Shown: positions 10,533 to 21,754 of the stretch, piece by piece
How the letters are laid out: the number at the start of each line of letters is the position of its first letter
Numbering within the stretch: position 1 is the stretch's first letter
Source of the DNA: Heliocybe sulcata
Taxonomy: Eukaryota; Basidiomycota; Agaricomycetes; Gloeophyllales; Gloeophyllaceae
Direction of reading: 5' to 3'
Assembly: GCA_004369045.1 (NCBI GenBank)
Contig: ML213523.1
Coordinates: 261,688-325,687, forward strand
DNA: 64,000 bases
The notes under the pieces: model-generated
What the model was told of the DNA's origin: nothing
The model's database searches: none
What the model saw: only the letters and a program-made list of their open reading frames with translations
Translations under genes and position numbers: made by a program

Positions 10533-12493
10533 TTACAAACCACTCAGAATATCATCCTCCGGCGGCCTATAATTCTTCGTCTGGTCCCAATAACTCGCAA
10601 GCTTGCTCCCGAGCACCTCCTTCGCCGCCCCATCCGTCGGACAGCTCTTCGGCTTGAAATTGCTGAATACGCGATCCCGAATCTGGCCCTCCCATACCAG
10701 ATCGCACTTATTATCTTCGAGTGACACCTGCTCTTGATCCTCCCCCTCTCGCACAGGCTTCACCTTCTCTTCTCCCTCCTCATCCGACACGTCCTCGCGC
10801 GAGCGGGCGGGCACAGTCCACTGAACGCGGTGCAGCAGCAGGCGCTTGTAGTTGCGGACCAACTTGGTTGCGCCTTCGACATAGATCATGGAGAACGAAG
10901 GGTGGAAGATGCACACGCCCGTGAGGTTCATCTGCTCCGCGTTCTTGCGCACCTTGAAGCGGTGTGAAGGGTCCGAGAGCGTCTTGACCCTGTCAGCGTA
11001 TCTAAGTTCAGTAGCCGCGGATATGCAGAGCGTAAATAGAGAACGTACTTGAACACAGCAGCACACAGCCCCTTTTTCTCCTCCTCCAGCTTCTTGCTCT
11101 CGATCTTCTCCCGACGCTGCTCGTCGGTCAATTTGCGCTCCGTGTTCATCTTCTCGTGCTGATGCTTTCGCATTGCGACCTCCCGGCGCACTCGAGCCTC
11201 GACCTTGGTCGGATCCTGCACAGCATCCGAAGTGAGAACCTTCATCAGATTTGCAAGGCGGACTAGACAACTCTGATTAGTCAAATGTCCTGGGGATAGG
11301 AGTGAATGGACAGACCTTTGGGAGGATCCGGTGGAATAAGACCCATACGGATCCGGTCTCTCTTGTCTTGGAGTTCAGCCTGCCGCCGCTGCTTCCTCAT
11401 CTTCTTTTGCTCCTATGGTCTTATCAGCATAAATATTCTCCCCTCAAAAACGAACTAGCACACCTTCTTAGTCAACTTCAATGGCTTAAGTACGCCTTGA
11501 TTTTTATCCCCAGGCGCAGGAATGGGTATGGGGTGCTGCACATAAATTGTAATCGGCGAGCCCTCATTCCTAATGTTCATGTTCTCAACGCCCCTTGCTA
11601 AGTCATCGTAGGTCTTGTTAGGCAACAGCGCCGCATCCCACCACTCCACGTCGGGCGGAGGCTCCCGGCGGATATTCTTCTCCAGGGTCTCGAACTCGGA
11701 ATCCAATCCTGCCTTGCGCGCGCTCTCGGCAATGCGCTGCTTGAGCTCCTCGAGCTGCGCATCCTGTCGCATTTGGTTCGCGAGCGCGATGTACTTGCCT
11801 TTCTGGTTGAAGCGGAAGTTGCGGCCCATACGCTCCTTTGGCGCGCCCTCGAACATGGGATCCTTTGCGACGGACGCGGCGGCATATGGGTTCGAGCTAA
11901 CCTCGACTGGGGCAGAGACCGGTGTCGGCGCGGGTGGTGGAGTCGGTGCGTTCCGGATATTGGCCTGTATAGCAGTGAGTTGAGGTATCAGACAGGTACA
12001 ATGAGCTCACCTTGATAGTAGCGAATTTGGGCTGCATGGGCTTGTAGCGGTCCTTCTTTGACTGTGGTGCACTCGGCGCGGTATCAAGCAGGAGAGGATG
12101 CGCAGCCATCTTGAGTCCAGCACCTTGCTGGGCAGGCTCTGGGGCCGGCCGACCCTTCTTCGCTGGGAGAGACTGCAAGGTATTAGACCGTTGCTTTGTG
12201 CTAAGAGACTATAGGCTCACCATGTATGGGTTGTCCTTGACCGCCAACTTGCTCTGCGCCTCAGCCACCCGCCGCTTGGCTTCCGCCACTCTCCGCGCGA
12301 GATCAGGATCCAGACCAGGAGATGGAGAGTGTTCGGTACGCCCCGCTGTCGGTGTCGATGGTGCAGGCGACGATACACGCGGGGTGGCAGCAGCAGCGGC
12401 GCTACCTCCCTGCTTCATCGCGGCCAGCTTCGCAGCAATCTCGGCACGCTTCTTGGCGACGATGTCCGCCGTGTTGAGCTGGAAGGGCGCCAT
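10533..12493 (-). CDS. PRP3: U4/U6 snRNP-associated splicing factor PRP3
   Basis: PRP3 binds the U4/U6 duplex and is needed for tri-snRNP assembly in the nucleus. From the chosen start, MAPFQLNTADIVAKKRAEI, the protein has a helical basic N-terminus, a proline/alanine-rich middle, and then the PRP3 domain with MGRNFRFNQKGKYIALANQM, VEWWDAALLP and PITIYVQHPIPIPAP. The C-terminal DUF1115-type region shows LTGVCIFHPSFSMIYVEG, KLVRNYKRLLLHRVQW and ends YRPPEDDILSGL. Introns of about 50 bp are visible near 12175-12222, 11965-12010, 11410-11460, 11270-11320 and 11000-11050. Further in-frame sequence upstream of the ATG begins at a TTG and includes FVEDLDQWLRNRNT after a possible splice, so an upstream first exon cannot be ruled out. 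Confidence 0.88.
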
Positions 12494-13749
12494 TGTCAGT
12501 AAGTTTCGAGGCACGACTGAAATGCACTTGCCGGTGTTCCTGTTCCGGAGCCATTGGTCGAGGTCTGAGGGCAAACAGAGTTATAGAAACAAGTCAGAAT
12601 GATTACAGACGCGGTATTCACCTTCCACAAAGAAAGAAATGGACACTCACAGCATCACTAGAGGGGCGTTCATCAGTAATGAGTATGAACAACCGGGATA
12701 GTTCTGACCTTTTAAGTTTCTTCGCCACTGAGACGTCGCCACCGTCTAACGACCTCTTTGAACTCATTTCTGACTACAACGACCTCCTCCAGACCAGACC
12801 AGTGACCAGTGACGACGATGAACGGTAACGTCGGAGAGGGTAAGGGCTAGCAAGTGTGCCCAAAGTTCTCACGGCTTAGTCAGCACGATCTGATGCTCTC
12901 AGGAGATCAGCGCTGGCCGCATATGGAGAGAAGTGATGGACGTCGACCCGGAGACGGGTGACGGCCTGAGGGTTCTATGTATTGGTGCACAGTACCCTCA
13001 GAAAGAACAAATATAAAACATGTACGGAAGGACGGGTTTTAGTAAGATATAGGGCTGTAATCCAAAGCAAAATTCCCCATGTCATTTCAGGGTGATATAG
13101 CCGGATGTTGAACCGGGGAATGCCGGAGGCGAGTTTACACATAGAATTATAATGAACTAGCAACTAGCACGACAAACTAAGGAGGAAGAGTCCTTATATC
13201 ACTTAACAGGAAGATATGATTCATGCAGGTCTTATTTTGAGGAACCCGTGCCTCAGCAGGACTTGAAACATACGAAATTATCCCGAAACGGGAAATACCG
13301 AGGGCGGGGACTTGGTCGCGAGCCCAGCCAAAAATGCAAAGAAAAATGGATACACCATGAATCGAACCTGTGAGCTCTAGAATACGTGGGATACGCATGG
13401 AAATGGACACATCCATTACACCATGGTGTGATTGGGAGCCAAGATTTTTTAATATCTATATTCAAGTGCAGACCCGCTGCCGAAAGAGGAGTCCGAGTCG
13501 GTCGCCGATCGGCTTCGGGAAGTTGCCATTTCAGGAGAATTGCCGATTGCGGTAACGCGAAGCGCTAGCGATGGCGTGTGAACTTTGGGCAGTCTTGCTA
13601 GCCGAGGGTAAGTCGACAAGTTAGACGTGACCGGTGACCGTTGACGGGCGGTAATCCGACTAGGCTCGTACCCAGTTTGCACTTCGAATGCCGCCAATCT
13701 CCGCATCTGGTTGTTGGCTCTGCCACAATCGTGGCTCAACTACTTCCGT
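12494..13749. other. Divergent spacer between PRP3 and uL16m, with a tRNA-like unit
   Basis: The spacer separates two housekeeping genes transcribed away from each other. It contains no recognisable exon. A minus-strand unit with Pol III-type boxes is listed separately at 13335-13430. Confidence 0.45.
13335..13430 (-). ncRNA. tRNA-like Pol III unit (box A, box B, T-run), probably degenerate
   Basis: On the minus strand a box-A-like TGGTGTAATGG (13413-13423) is followed 55 bases later by GGTTCGATTC (13359-13368), which fits the box B consensus, and then by TTTTT at 13342-13346. I could not fold a proper D stem or a fully paired T stem, so I do not call it a functional tRNA. A tRNA-derived SINE head or decayed tRNA is more likely. 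A second unit with the same architecture occurs at 56170-56265. Confidence 0.3.
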
Positions 13750-14527
13750 ATGCTTTCTCTTCGTCCACAGTCTGTTCTCTCCGCTTGCCGAGCACTTACA
13801 CCCCTCCGGGTGCCCCTGAGCCGAGCCCGACACCAGCTTGCCCCCAGGAAAGTTGAATACATCAAGCGACATAAAGGTGTCATCCCAATACCCACCGGCG
13901 GCTCGACGAAAGGCACAACTCTCGCGTATGGCGACTGGGGAATCAGAATAAAAGGCCCGGGGGTGCGGTTTACTGCTAAGCAGCTGCAGACCGCCGAGGA
14001 CGTGATTCGGAGGAAGATCAAGATCGTTAAAGGAGCCAAGGCGTATCTGCGGGTCTTCCCTGATATTCCTGTTTGCGTGAAGGTACGGGCAAAATATTGC
14101 GTGCTGTGCTCTACATTGGTTTGATTCTTCGTAGGGTAATGAAGCTCGTATGGGTAAAGGCAAGGGCAGCTTCGAGTTCTGGGCAACCCGGTACGCGTTT
14201 ATGCTTAATGAGATTCAGGCCGGAACATAACACTCTTGCAGTGTACCGACAGGTCGGGTAATCTTTGAGATTGGTGGTGCACCTATTCGAGAGGAGCTCG
14301 CCCGCGATGGTAGGCATTCTCAGAATTCAAGCCCTCGATCCAAACCCACATAAACTTCAATAGCACTTCGTCTAGCAGCCGACAAGCTACCCTCGACCAT
14401 GGAGTTCATTACCAAGAATACACCACCGCGACTTGGCAATATGCTCATATATCCAGAGAAGGCTGATGTCCCCACTCCACCTATGATCCAGCGGACTGTC
14501 GAGGTGCCTCCCGCTGTCGGTGCATAG
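13750..14527 (+). CDS. MRPL16: Mitochondrial large ribosomal subunit protein uL16m
   Basis: uL16 sits near the peptidyl transferase centre and the tRNA binding sites; this is the mitochondrial form. The start MLSLRPQSVLSACRALTPLR looks like a basic mitochondrial targeting sequence. The body shows APRKVEYIKRHKGVIPIP, TTLAYGDWGIRIKGPGVRFT and RRKIKIVKGAKAYLRVFPDIPV, then, after a short intron, GNEARMGKGKGSFEFWATRV. The next exon reads PTGRVIFEIGGAPIREELAR, and the last contains STMEFITKNTPPRLGN and ends in VEVPPAVGA. Introns lie near 14083-14135, 14190-14240 and 14309-14366. Length is normal. It is divergent from PRP3 and convergent with the dioxygenase, with only 236 bases to that stop. Confidence 0.92.
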
Positions 14528-14763
14528 AGTGCGCGAGTACACTATCTGGCGTAGTTAATGAGGTTTATCTTCCTCGAACTCTTGAGAGGCGGGCCCATAT
14601 GAGAAACCGCGTTCGACATCAACCCAATACTGGTAGCAAGAAATTCGTTATTGCCTTCAACTCCTACAGGCTGATAGCACATATAGGATGATTCAGAGAG
14701 ACTTACGTGCAGTACAGGGACTATTCATATAACCAGGACGCCGACGTACCGCTTCATCAGACT

Positions 14764-16024
14764 TCAGGCCGCAGAAGTACCAGGGGGCGCCACTGGCACC
14801 TCAATCGCAAACCTACTAGATGGCACCTCATTGGCCTCAAAATCCGGCAACTTCAAGTCCGGGAATACTTTTTGCACCTTCTTCGCCAGGTACTGCCACC
14901 ACTCGCCCTGGACGGCCCTGAACGTCGTCCCGCCCCACCTCTCCTCTGCCTCCTTCTGCGCTTCCTCGCTCAGAGGAGGTAGAGGCAACGGGATCATCTT
15001 CGCCGTCCACGCAAAATCGAAGAAGAACGGGAAGGAGATGCGTTGCGTTCCCGGAGCGGGAGGCAGGACGCGATGCGGACGGCTCTTGAAGCGTCCGCCC
15101 GTGAGCATGTCGAGCATGTCACCCACTGGGTGGAGGTAGGAATGGTCTAAGTAATCGCGATAAGTGATGAGCGGGAGGCTACGCGCACCGTTGACGACAA
15201 ACCCGTCCGTGACCACTGGCACGTCTACCCACCGACCCTCGGGCGATCTCACCTGCAACCCTGGCGAGTCCTGCTTCAAAATCGTGAGCAGACCGAAATC
15301 TTCCGCGTCGTCAACAACGCTACTACAAACGATTGCGTGGCACTCACCGGTATGCTCCCCAATCCCCCACACCTCGGTGCTCCCACTACTGCCAGGCGCA
15401 TGGTAATTGAAGCAGCGGCATAGTGGGATCGGCTCCGGCTCGAGGAACTGCTGCCGGATGTAGTGCGTATCCAAGCCCAAGGACAAGGACATGGCGTCGC
15501 ACAGCGTCTTACCCAGCTCCACGACCTCGTCGATGTACTGCAGCACGAACCCCCGCATCTCCGGGATATCCGCGTCTGGGAACTGGTTCTTCCCATGCAG
15601 GGGCATGCCCGCGTGCGGGTGGTCGTCTGGATGCTCGTAGCCAAAGTACATCCCCTGATAAATGAGTACGAATGCAGGAATATCAGCATCTACTTGCATT
15701 AGGCGCGACGAATGGATGTATACGTACCTCCTTCTGATCTACCCGGCCATGCGTACCTTCACCTCCGTGCGGCATATATCCCCTCCAGGCCACCCCTCCC
15801 TTCTTCACATGTAATGCGAGCTTCTTCTCGTCCGGTAGGGCGTAGAACGTCTGAGCACAGCGGACGACGTCTGCTTGGAGCTGAGATGATACGTTTGTTG
15901 AAGTAATTTGGAAGAAGCCCCAAGTTTCAGAGGCACTGCGGACAGCTTGGGCGACCTGAGCAGCCTCTGGAGAGCACAGAGAGGACAATAAGGGCGCGAT
16001 ATCGATAACGGGCGGCGCGCTCAT
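14764..16024 (-). CDS. 2-oxoglutarate/Fe(II)-dependent dioxygenase, isopenicillin-N-synthase-like
   Basis: This soluble non-heme iron oxygenase has a DIOX_N-like start, PPVIDIAPLLSSL and SETWGFFQIT, followed by the jelly-roll 2OG-FeII domain. The iron ligands are H and D of EHTDFGLLT, joined across a 48-bp intron (about 15302-15349), and the distal H in FKSRPHRVLPP. The 2OG-anchoring arginine fits QRISFPFFFDF. A second in-phase intron is read as GARSLPLITYRDYLDH if it is not removed; splicing gives VVNVGDMLDMLTGG. The ATG at 16024 was chosen because the codons upstream start with TTG. Substrate is unknown. The enzyme sits 5 kb from a terpene synthase pair with housekeeping genes in between, so a cluster role is speculative. 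Confidence 0.87.
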
Positions 16025-16259
16025 GCTGGCTAGGCGCAAAGGTAGTATGGATCATGTGGTCAATTGAAGCTTCGATTTATACGTTAAGCGCGCGTCTATC
16101 TGCTCACAGATGAGAGACTCCCGGATGTGCGTGTCCGAGCTTTCATACACAGTGTTTCCCCTCGTGCAACATGCCTGAGAGGTGGAATGGTATAGGTTAG
16201 AGTCAGGTCAGACGCAATGTATTGCTAAGAGGAGTGTCAATGAGTGCCACAACATACGC

Positions 16260-17122
16260 TCACGAGCGTCTAATCTCAGTCCGCCTCATAGCTGGAGGCC
16301 GCAACTCGTTCCCGCCCCTAGACCCGGCCTTCCTCGGCTGCCCAACCGTAGTCGTAGACTTGACCGCCTTTTTCACCTCCTTCTTCCTGGCGCTCAACTT
16401 AGGCGGCGGCCTCATAGCTGGAGGCTGCAACTCGTTCCCGCCCCCGGACCTCGCATGCTGGACCGCGTTCATGAACTTAACCGCCTTTTTTACCTTCTTC
16501 TCCCTGGCATTCAATCGTCTCCTATTCAGGTGTTTCATATCCCGCCCGGCGCCAACCTCCGACCCAACCACCTTCAACACCTTAGTCTCAACCTTCCTCT
16601 TCGCCTTCTCCTCCACTTCCGAGGGGGGCGTAGTGCGCACGCGCCATAACCAGACATCCTGCAATGTGCCCGTGATGGCGGCCTCCTTCGCTTTCCTCGC
16701 ATTCTTGCTCAATGACGCCAGGCGGCCCTGGATTTCCGATGCACTCAGCGGTGCTTTCGTGTGGAACTTTTCGATTTCATAGCGATGCTCCATCGCGGGT
16801 AAGACCACCGTCTTGAGATATCTGCCCCCGACCGTCAGGCCTCCCTCCACCACTCTTTCGACGCGGAAGGCTCTCACCTATAAGACCGTATGGGATGCTC
16901 GGGGTGTGGTGGATATGGAACTTGTTTTACTGAGCCACTACGCCGTTCTCTGTAGATGATGGGTGGGGGCGGGTCGACCGGGTGCTCCGGCACTTGTGCA
17001 ACAGCGTGCTTGAAGATTTCCTTGGGGCTCATCGGACTCCCGCTAGACTTTAGAACATTTCGGACAATACGGAGAGCCTCAGATGTTGCATGCGGCGCCC
17101 ATGCCCACAAGTGCGAAGCCAT
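16260..17122 (-). CDS. Basic basidiomycete protein of unknown function with C-terminal tandem repeat
   Basis: I do not recognise a named family. The start MASHLWAWAPHATSEALRIV leads into MSPKEIFKHAV, a short helical segment, and the second exon continues VRAFRVERVVEGGLTVGGRYLK. A ~48-bp intron (about 16878-16927) joins the exons in frame. The C-terminal half is very rich in lysine and arginine. The last ~85 residues contain two copies of a 42-residue unit (KKVKKAVK... GGNELQPPAMR and KKEVKKAVK... GGNELRPPAMR), a 126-bp tandem duplication visible in the DNA. The N-terminal part resembles small fungal proteins that may be mitochondrial-ribosome associated, but this is only an impression. Confidence 0.6.
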
Positions 17123-18283
17123 GAAGAGCAGACGCGAACTAGTTCAACAGGAGACAAGGGCGACAACAACCCGAGAAAGTAAAACGCACCATGCCCGATT
17201 AGGGAATCTGTGGCTGATGTATTCATGGCCTAGCAGGCCGTAGGCCGTACGATGTCAAGTATAGAGCAAGATGACTGGATTGTTTAGAGGTCTCTTACGA
17301 GCTGACCCAGATTTTACTTTTTCTCAAGGGGCGGACAGAAAGAAAGTTTAAGATCCTATGTATAAAGTTCCGTTAAGGGTCGTCGGGGCCCCTCCCCCCC
17401 TCCCCCCTCCCCTGGGAATCTATTACCAGAATTGGTAACCTTTCCATCAAAACATGTCCCTGAATGGTCAAACTATATCCCGAAGTATGTCGTAGAGAGC
17501 TGGAGAGTTCACGCACAGAAGGCTTGGTAAAAACAAGATATGACAACAATATTTGTCCCGCCTGACTAGAGGCATGTTGAGATGATGTCACCATTTGAAT
17601 ACATATTCTTGTGAAATTTGGCTTCGTCGAGCACTGGAGCCTAAAACAGAAAGCTTGATTATAAGACAGGAGCTCTAGTTTGACTTGCAAGTATTGCAGC
17701 AGAACCATCTAGCTCAACTAATCCGGCACAGTACTGTAGGATGCCAGTCAGGACCATAGAATTCACCTCTTGCGGGTAAAACACCTGGTTTACCTGAATC
17801 TTCGAGTTTTCGAGGTCAATGAAGTATATATGTTTAGATATGCTACAAGGCCATGCGACATACCCCATTACCGTCTCATTCGAAATCGGCAAAGCCACCC
17901 GCTGTGTCGGTGCCGGCCTAATTGAACGAATACTCACTTCGGTCACTGTCTTACGGTATTTCCTAGCGTGTGACCACTTCAGATCACCCGCGTCTTCACT
18001 GGCAGATGTTACGAAGGCTTCCAAGTAATCAAAAATAAATCTCACTTAAGGACCTCGAAGGCGCTCTCCCCCACATGGGGTCTCGGCATCTTCCGGTGTC
18101 CGCCCCTTGCTTTTTCTTTTCTTTTATTTTTCTAGATCTCAGTCATTACCGTGCCGAATAACTCGATGTCAATACTAATCTACACAAGTCCATACACTGG
18201 ATATCGAAAGCTTTGCTACGATCGTCATCATATCATAATTCCAAGTGGTATACCCAACAATAACAAATATAGAAGAGTCCACC
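17123..18283. other. Intergenic with a possible exon relic
   Basis: A minus-strand frame at 17659-18045 (128 codons, first codon GTG) contains RVALPISNETVMGYVAWPCS, which reminds me of the C-terminal half of basidiomycete F-box proteins. It lacks an ATG and a recognisable N-terminal domain, so it is at best a gene fragment. A C-rich homopolymer-like tract lies at 17390-17412. Nothing else was seen. Confidence 0.3.
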
Positions 18284-21103
18284 TTATGGCGGTGTCTGCG
18301 TAGAGTACCGTCTGCTCGCCGGACGCGGACTCATCAGCTCGAGCAGGCCACTGGCAAACACGGACTTGCGATGGCCCGGGCTCGCCGCCTCGTCATAGCC
18401 TTCTTCGCCTTCCATCACAATCTTCATCGTCCGCGTGTTGATCCGGAACCGCTTGTCGCGCAGCGCCTGCACGATGTCCTCCTTCCGCTGGCGCCCGGCG
18501 AGCAGAACGCCCATGTTGGTCTGCGCGCCGACGACGACGGCTGATGCAATGGTACCTGGGCCATGGTCAGATCAGGAGGGTGCAGACAGGGTTGGTCAGG
18601 GAACGACTAACCTGGCTGGTGAGCGAGTTTGAGGTTCGCCCGGTCACCACGATGAAGGAGCTGTACTATCGTGCCAAAGAACGCCAGCAATATCAGAGCC
18701 GTCGCTAGCAGATGCACCGCAACATCGCTACAGTACTTTCAGCATCCCATCCAGAAGGCAATCTTGACAACATACCTGAGCCACAGCCTTCTCTCGACAG
18801 TCTTCACTTGCACCGTGATGGGCTCGTTGTCGGGTAGGAAATACACCTTCTTCGCCACAAGCGCGAGATACATCCTCTGCGTCCCGTCAGCATCAGTCCA
18901 CCACACGCCAAGTAAAAGCCGGCACTCACGTAGACCGTATTGGTAAGGCCGACAAACCCATTGCTCTGGAACACGCCCTCCAAGCCCGTCTGGTCCGCGC
19001 TCTGGAATACCGCCGCCGGCAGAGTCAACTGCGTCGCGTTCACTCTCGCCACCGTAAACGGATCCGGGCCAGTGAGATTATATGCAATCCCGTTGTACGC
19101 CTTCCCATTCAAAGGCGATCCCGTGATATTCCCCGCAAACGCGGAGAAGTTCCCTTGGTTGACGTGGAACGGCGAGAGCGTCGTGACGGACGTGAGGTTG
19201 CCCGATGCGAGGTCGACATTCACATTCACATTCCACAGGGAGACGGTCGGCTGGCAGAACGTGATCGAGGCATTGGCAGGCTGGTACGTGAAGTACCAAA
19301 ACAGGACACGTCGCAGGTAATCCGGGGTGCCATCGCCGGTGTCTGGACAGGGCGCCACACCTGCCTCCAGGCCATTAGTATTAGGCGAAACCAGCGAGAT
19401 TGTCCAAGCCTGACCGAAAAGATTCTCAGCCACTTTCGCTACGTTCCAGGTATAGGGGCACCCGGGCTCATCCGCTGTGATCGTCCATGTGTCGTTATTG
19501 AGATTATGAACCATGTCCAGCTAAGGGAGGTGGATTAACTCCTTTCGTTGAGAATGCGACAAACGTACATTGTGAGCAGGAGGCTGGCATCCGGGATCGC
19601 TCAGGATAGCTGTCGTGTTTGCGTACACAGTACCGTTAGTGGCAATGTAAGTGGGTAGCTGGAGACACATGGCGAACATGTCTAACTCAGACTATCAAAT
19701 AGACAAGCGTAGGTTCCCACTAACCTCGAATGGAGCGACGGTGTAGCCATCCTGGATGAACATCGGGTCGCCCAAGTTGTACAAAACTGACGCCGAAGCG
19801 TATCCCGCGGCTGTCAGGAATGCTACCCGGCAAGGCAAGTCAGCACTAGCTCGAGCAACACAGATCAGGAACATACAGGTCACGTCCCAAAACTGGTCGT
19901 CAAGGTTCAGCCCAAGTGCTGCAGTATTATTCAGCGTCTGGTCTAATCATCAAATTTGTTCAGCTGCGCTCTACGTGAGCAACTATCGAGGGAACGTACC
20001 TGGAGTAGCGAGCCACGTGTCGCGGACAGTTAAGAGGGCAGCTCCGAGGGGTTGTAGAGCGAGAGACGTGATGGCCATGAGAGATGCAAGAGCAACTATA
20101 TAATGCTTGTTTGCAGCAGCACGCATCCACACAATGAAGTTACTGTAGACTGTCAGGTAAGGGATAGACTATGGTAAGAGATAGACGCACTTTGTTCTGG
20201 TGTAATCCAATAACACGCTCCTGTGGGCGGGGGCATCACCGTGCACCAAATCTACATACGGCTAAGTGCCCCAAGTCAGGCAATGATGCGAGTCACGAAT
20301 CCTGGTAGACTCTTACCTGCATCTTCTTGATTTCAACATCTGTCCACGCCCACATGGCGACAAGGAACATTGCGACAGCGACCGGAGGTAGCGTCTGATG
20401 CGGTTTCAGCGAGTCGCAGTGTCAGAGAGTGCGATGGGAGGAAGCTCACATAGAAATAATGCATGACTCCTGCCTGAGATGAGAACGCGCCATGTACTGG
20501 CCAACCTACAACATGCTATAGATGATGCCCGCGTTCAGGAAGCTCGCCGCTCACCATTGCGGTCATTCGTTACACGCAGCATAACCTCGAGAACGATGGC
20601 CAGTACAAGCATCCCGATGATGAATGTCACCCAGAACCATGGCCGCAGCGGCACGGGTATCCATGTACCGTTTTTCAGTGACTTCTCTTTCTTCGTTAAT
20701 GCCTCTGCAACATGATCAGTACCTATTCCGACGCCGCAGAGTATCAAAACACGGGATGCAAATCATACGTACTTAAAGCCTGCTCGTCCGACCGCGAGTT
20801 CCAAGGCTTGATCTTCTCGTCTGGCGGGTACGTCGCAAACTGTTCGTGGTCCGGGTCAGGGGATGACGATGGCGAGCCGGCCCTCACAGGCGTGTACGAG
20901 ATGGTCGGTACCTGCCCGATACTACTGGACCGGGGCTTCATCGCGCCCTGGGGCAACATGGGTCCTAACGTCTCCCGCTGCGCCTCCCGACCCCAGTCGT
21001 TCTTGAACGGTTCCATGAGCAGGCCAGTCTCCGAGTCGTTCACAATGGTAGCGTCCGAGGCGTGTGAGGTATGGCCAGGTCGGAAGGGGGTTGACTGATC
21101 CAT
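18284..21103 (-). CDS. DUF3433 multi-pass membrane protein
   Basis: The cytosolic N-terminus, MDQSTPFRPGHTSHASDATI, is long and serine-rich, and is followed by LKNGTWIPVPLRPWFWVTF and a hydrophobic segment (FIIGMLVLAIVLEVM). Downstream exons give further membrane segments and an aromatic/asparagine-rich outer region with many N-x-S/T sites, such as NVAKVAENLFGQAWTISLVS and LSPFHVNQGNFSAFAGNITG. A last membrane segment precedes a basic tail ending RPASRRYSTQTPP. This layout, proline-tryptophan motif plus paired membrane segments and a large outer domain, fits the fungal DUF3433 family, whose function is unknown. About ten short introns are present. The ATG at 21103 was chosen because the codon before it is GTG. 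Exon boundaries in the middle (19500-20700) are only approximate. Confidence 0.75.
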
Positions 21104-21754
21104 CACGATATTTGTATAGCAATTGTCCTCCTGAAACGAACATGTTAGTCAAGATGGCTCCTCGGATCAAGCTGTGCGCCAACCGGACTGTGGAAGAGCG
21201 TCTGTTGAAATCCACCGAGATTTACGACGTTGACGTGTGGCCCTCAGCAAGGCGTTAGAAGAGGGATAGTGTGTAATAGAATACCTATAGAGCGCGGACA
21301 TTGTATAGCGTGTTGCATGGTGTCCAAAGATATCTCCGCAGAGGCGCTCAGCCTCGCTGATATCCCCGCCTTGATCACCAAATTTAGAAATGCTCCTTCT
21401 ATTTGGGTCATAATATTCGGAGCTGGTACGCGCTATATAGGCTGTCCTTGTGTACTACCACACTGCAGTACTGGATGTTCACGGTTCCGCACTGAAAGTA
21501 TCTTTGGGATTTCTCCAGTGGAAGCCGAAGACAATTAATTCATATGGGAAACCTCATTTCGGGCGCGTGTAGTACTGTAGGCAGGCTGTGCGCGAAATCT
21601 TCTGAATTATATCCGTCTTTGCGTGCGTAACGTACATCTTGGCATCTAAGCAGAGAAATCCAAATTGGACCAGGTTCCCAGTCTAAAGCAATATTCGTGT
21701 CCACCCAGTCCGTGCTTCTACTGAACAATCCGCGGTCGCCACTGGTGAGTAGAT
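21104..21754. other. Intergenic, nothing recognised
   Basis: It lies between the start of the DUF3433 gene and the 3' end of GMC oxidoreductase A, both on the minus strand. No exon or RNA gene was seen. Confidence 0.5.

Noticed and set aside
13335-13430. Calling the Pol III unit a functional tRNA
   Set aside because: Neither D stem nor T stem pairs well and no anticodon arm could be fitted.
15160-15210. In-frame GARSLPLITYRDYLDH segment of the dioxygenase as real protein sequence
   Set aside because: It is bounded by a GT donor and CCCAG acceptor, and its removal gives the conserved VVNVGDMLDMLTGG block, so it is an intron.
17659-18045. 128-codon minus frame as a complete gene
   Set aside because: No ATG start and no N-terminal domain; kept only as a possible fragment in the spacer description.
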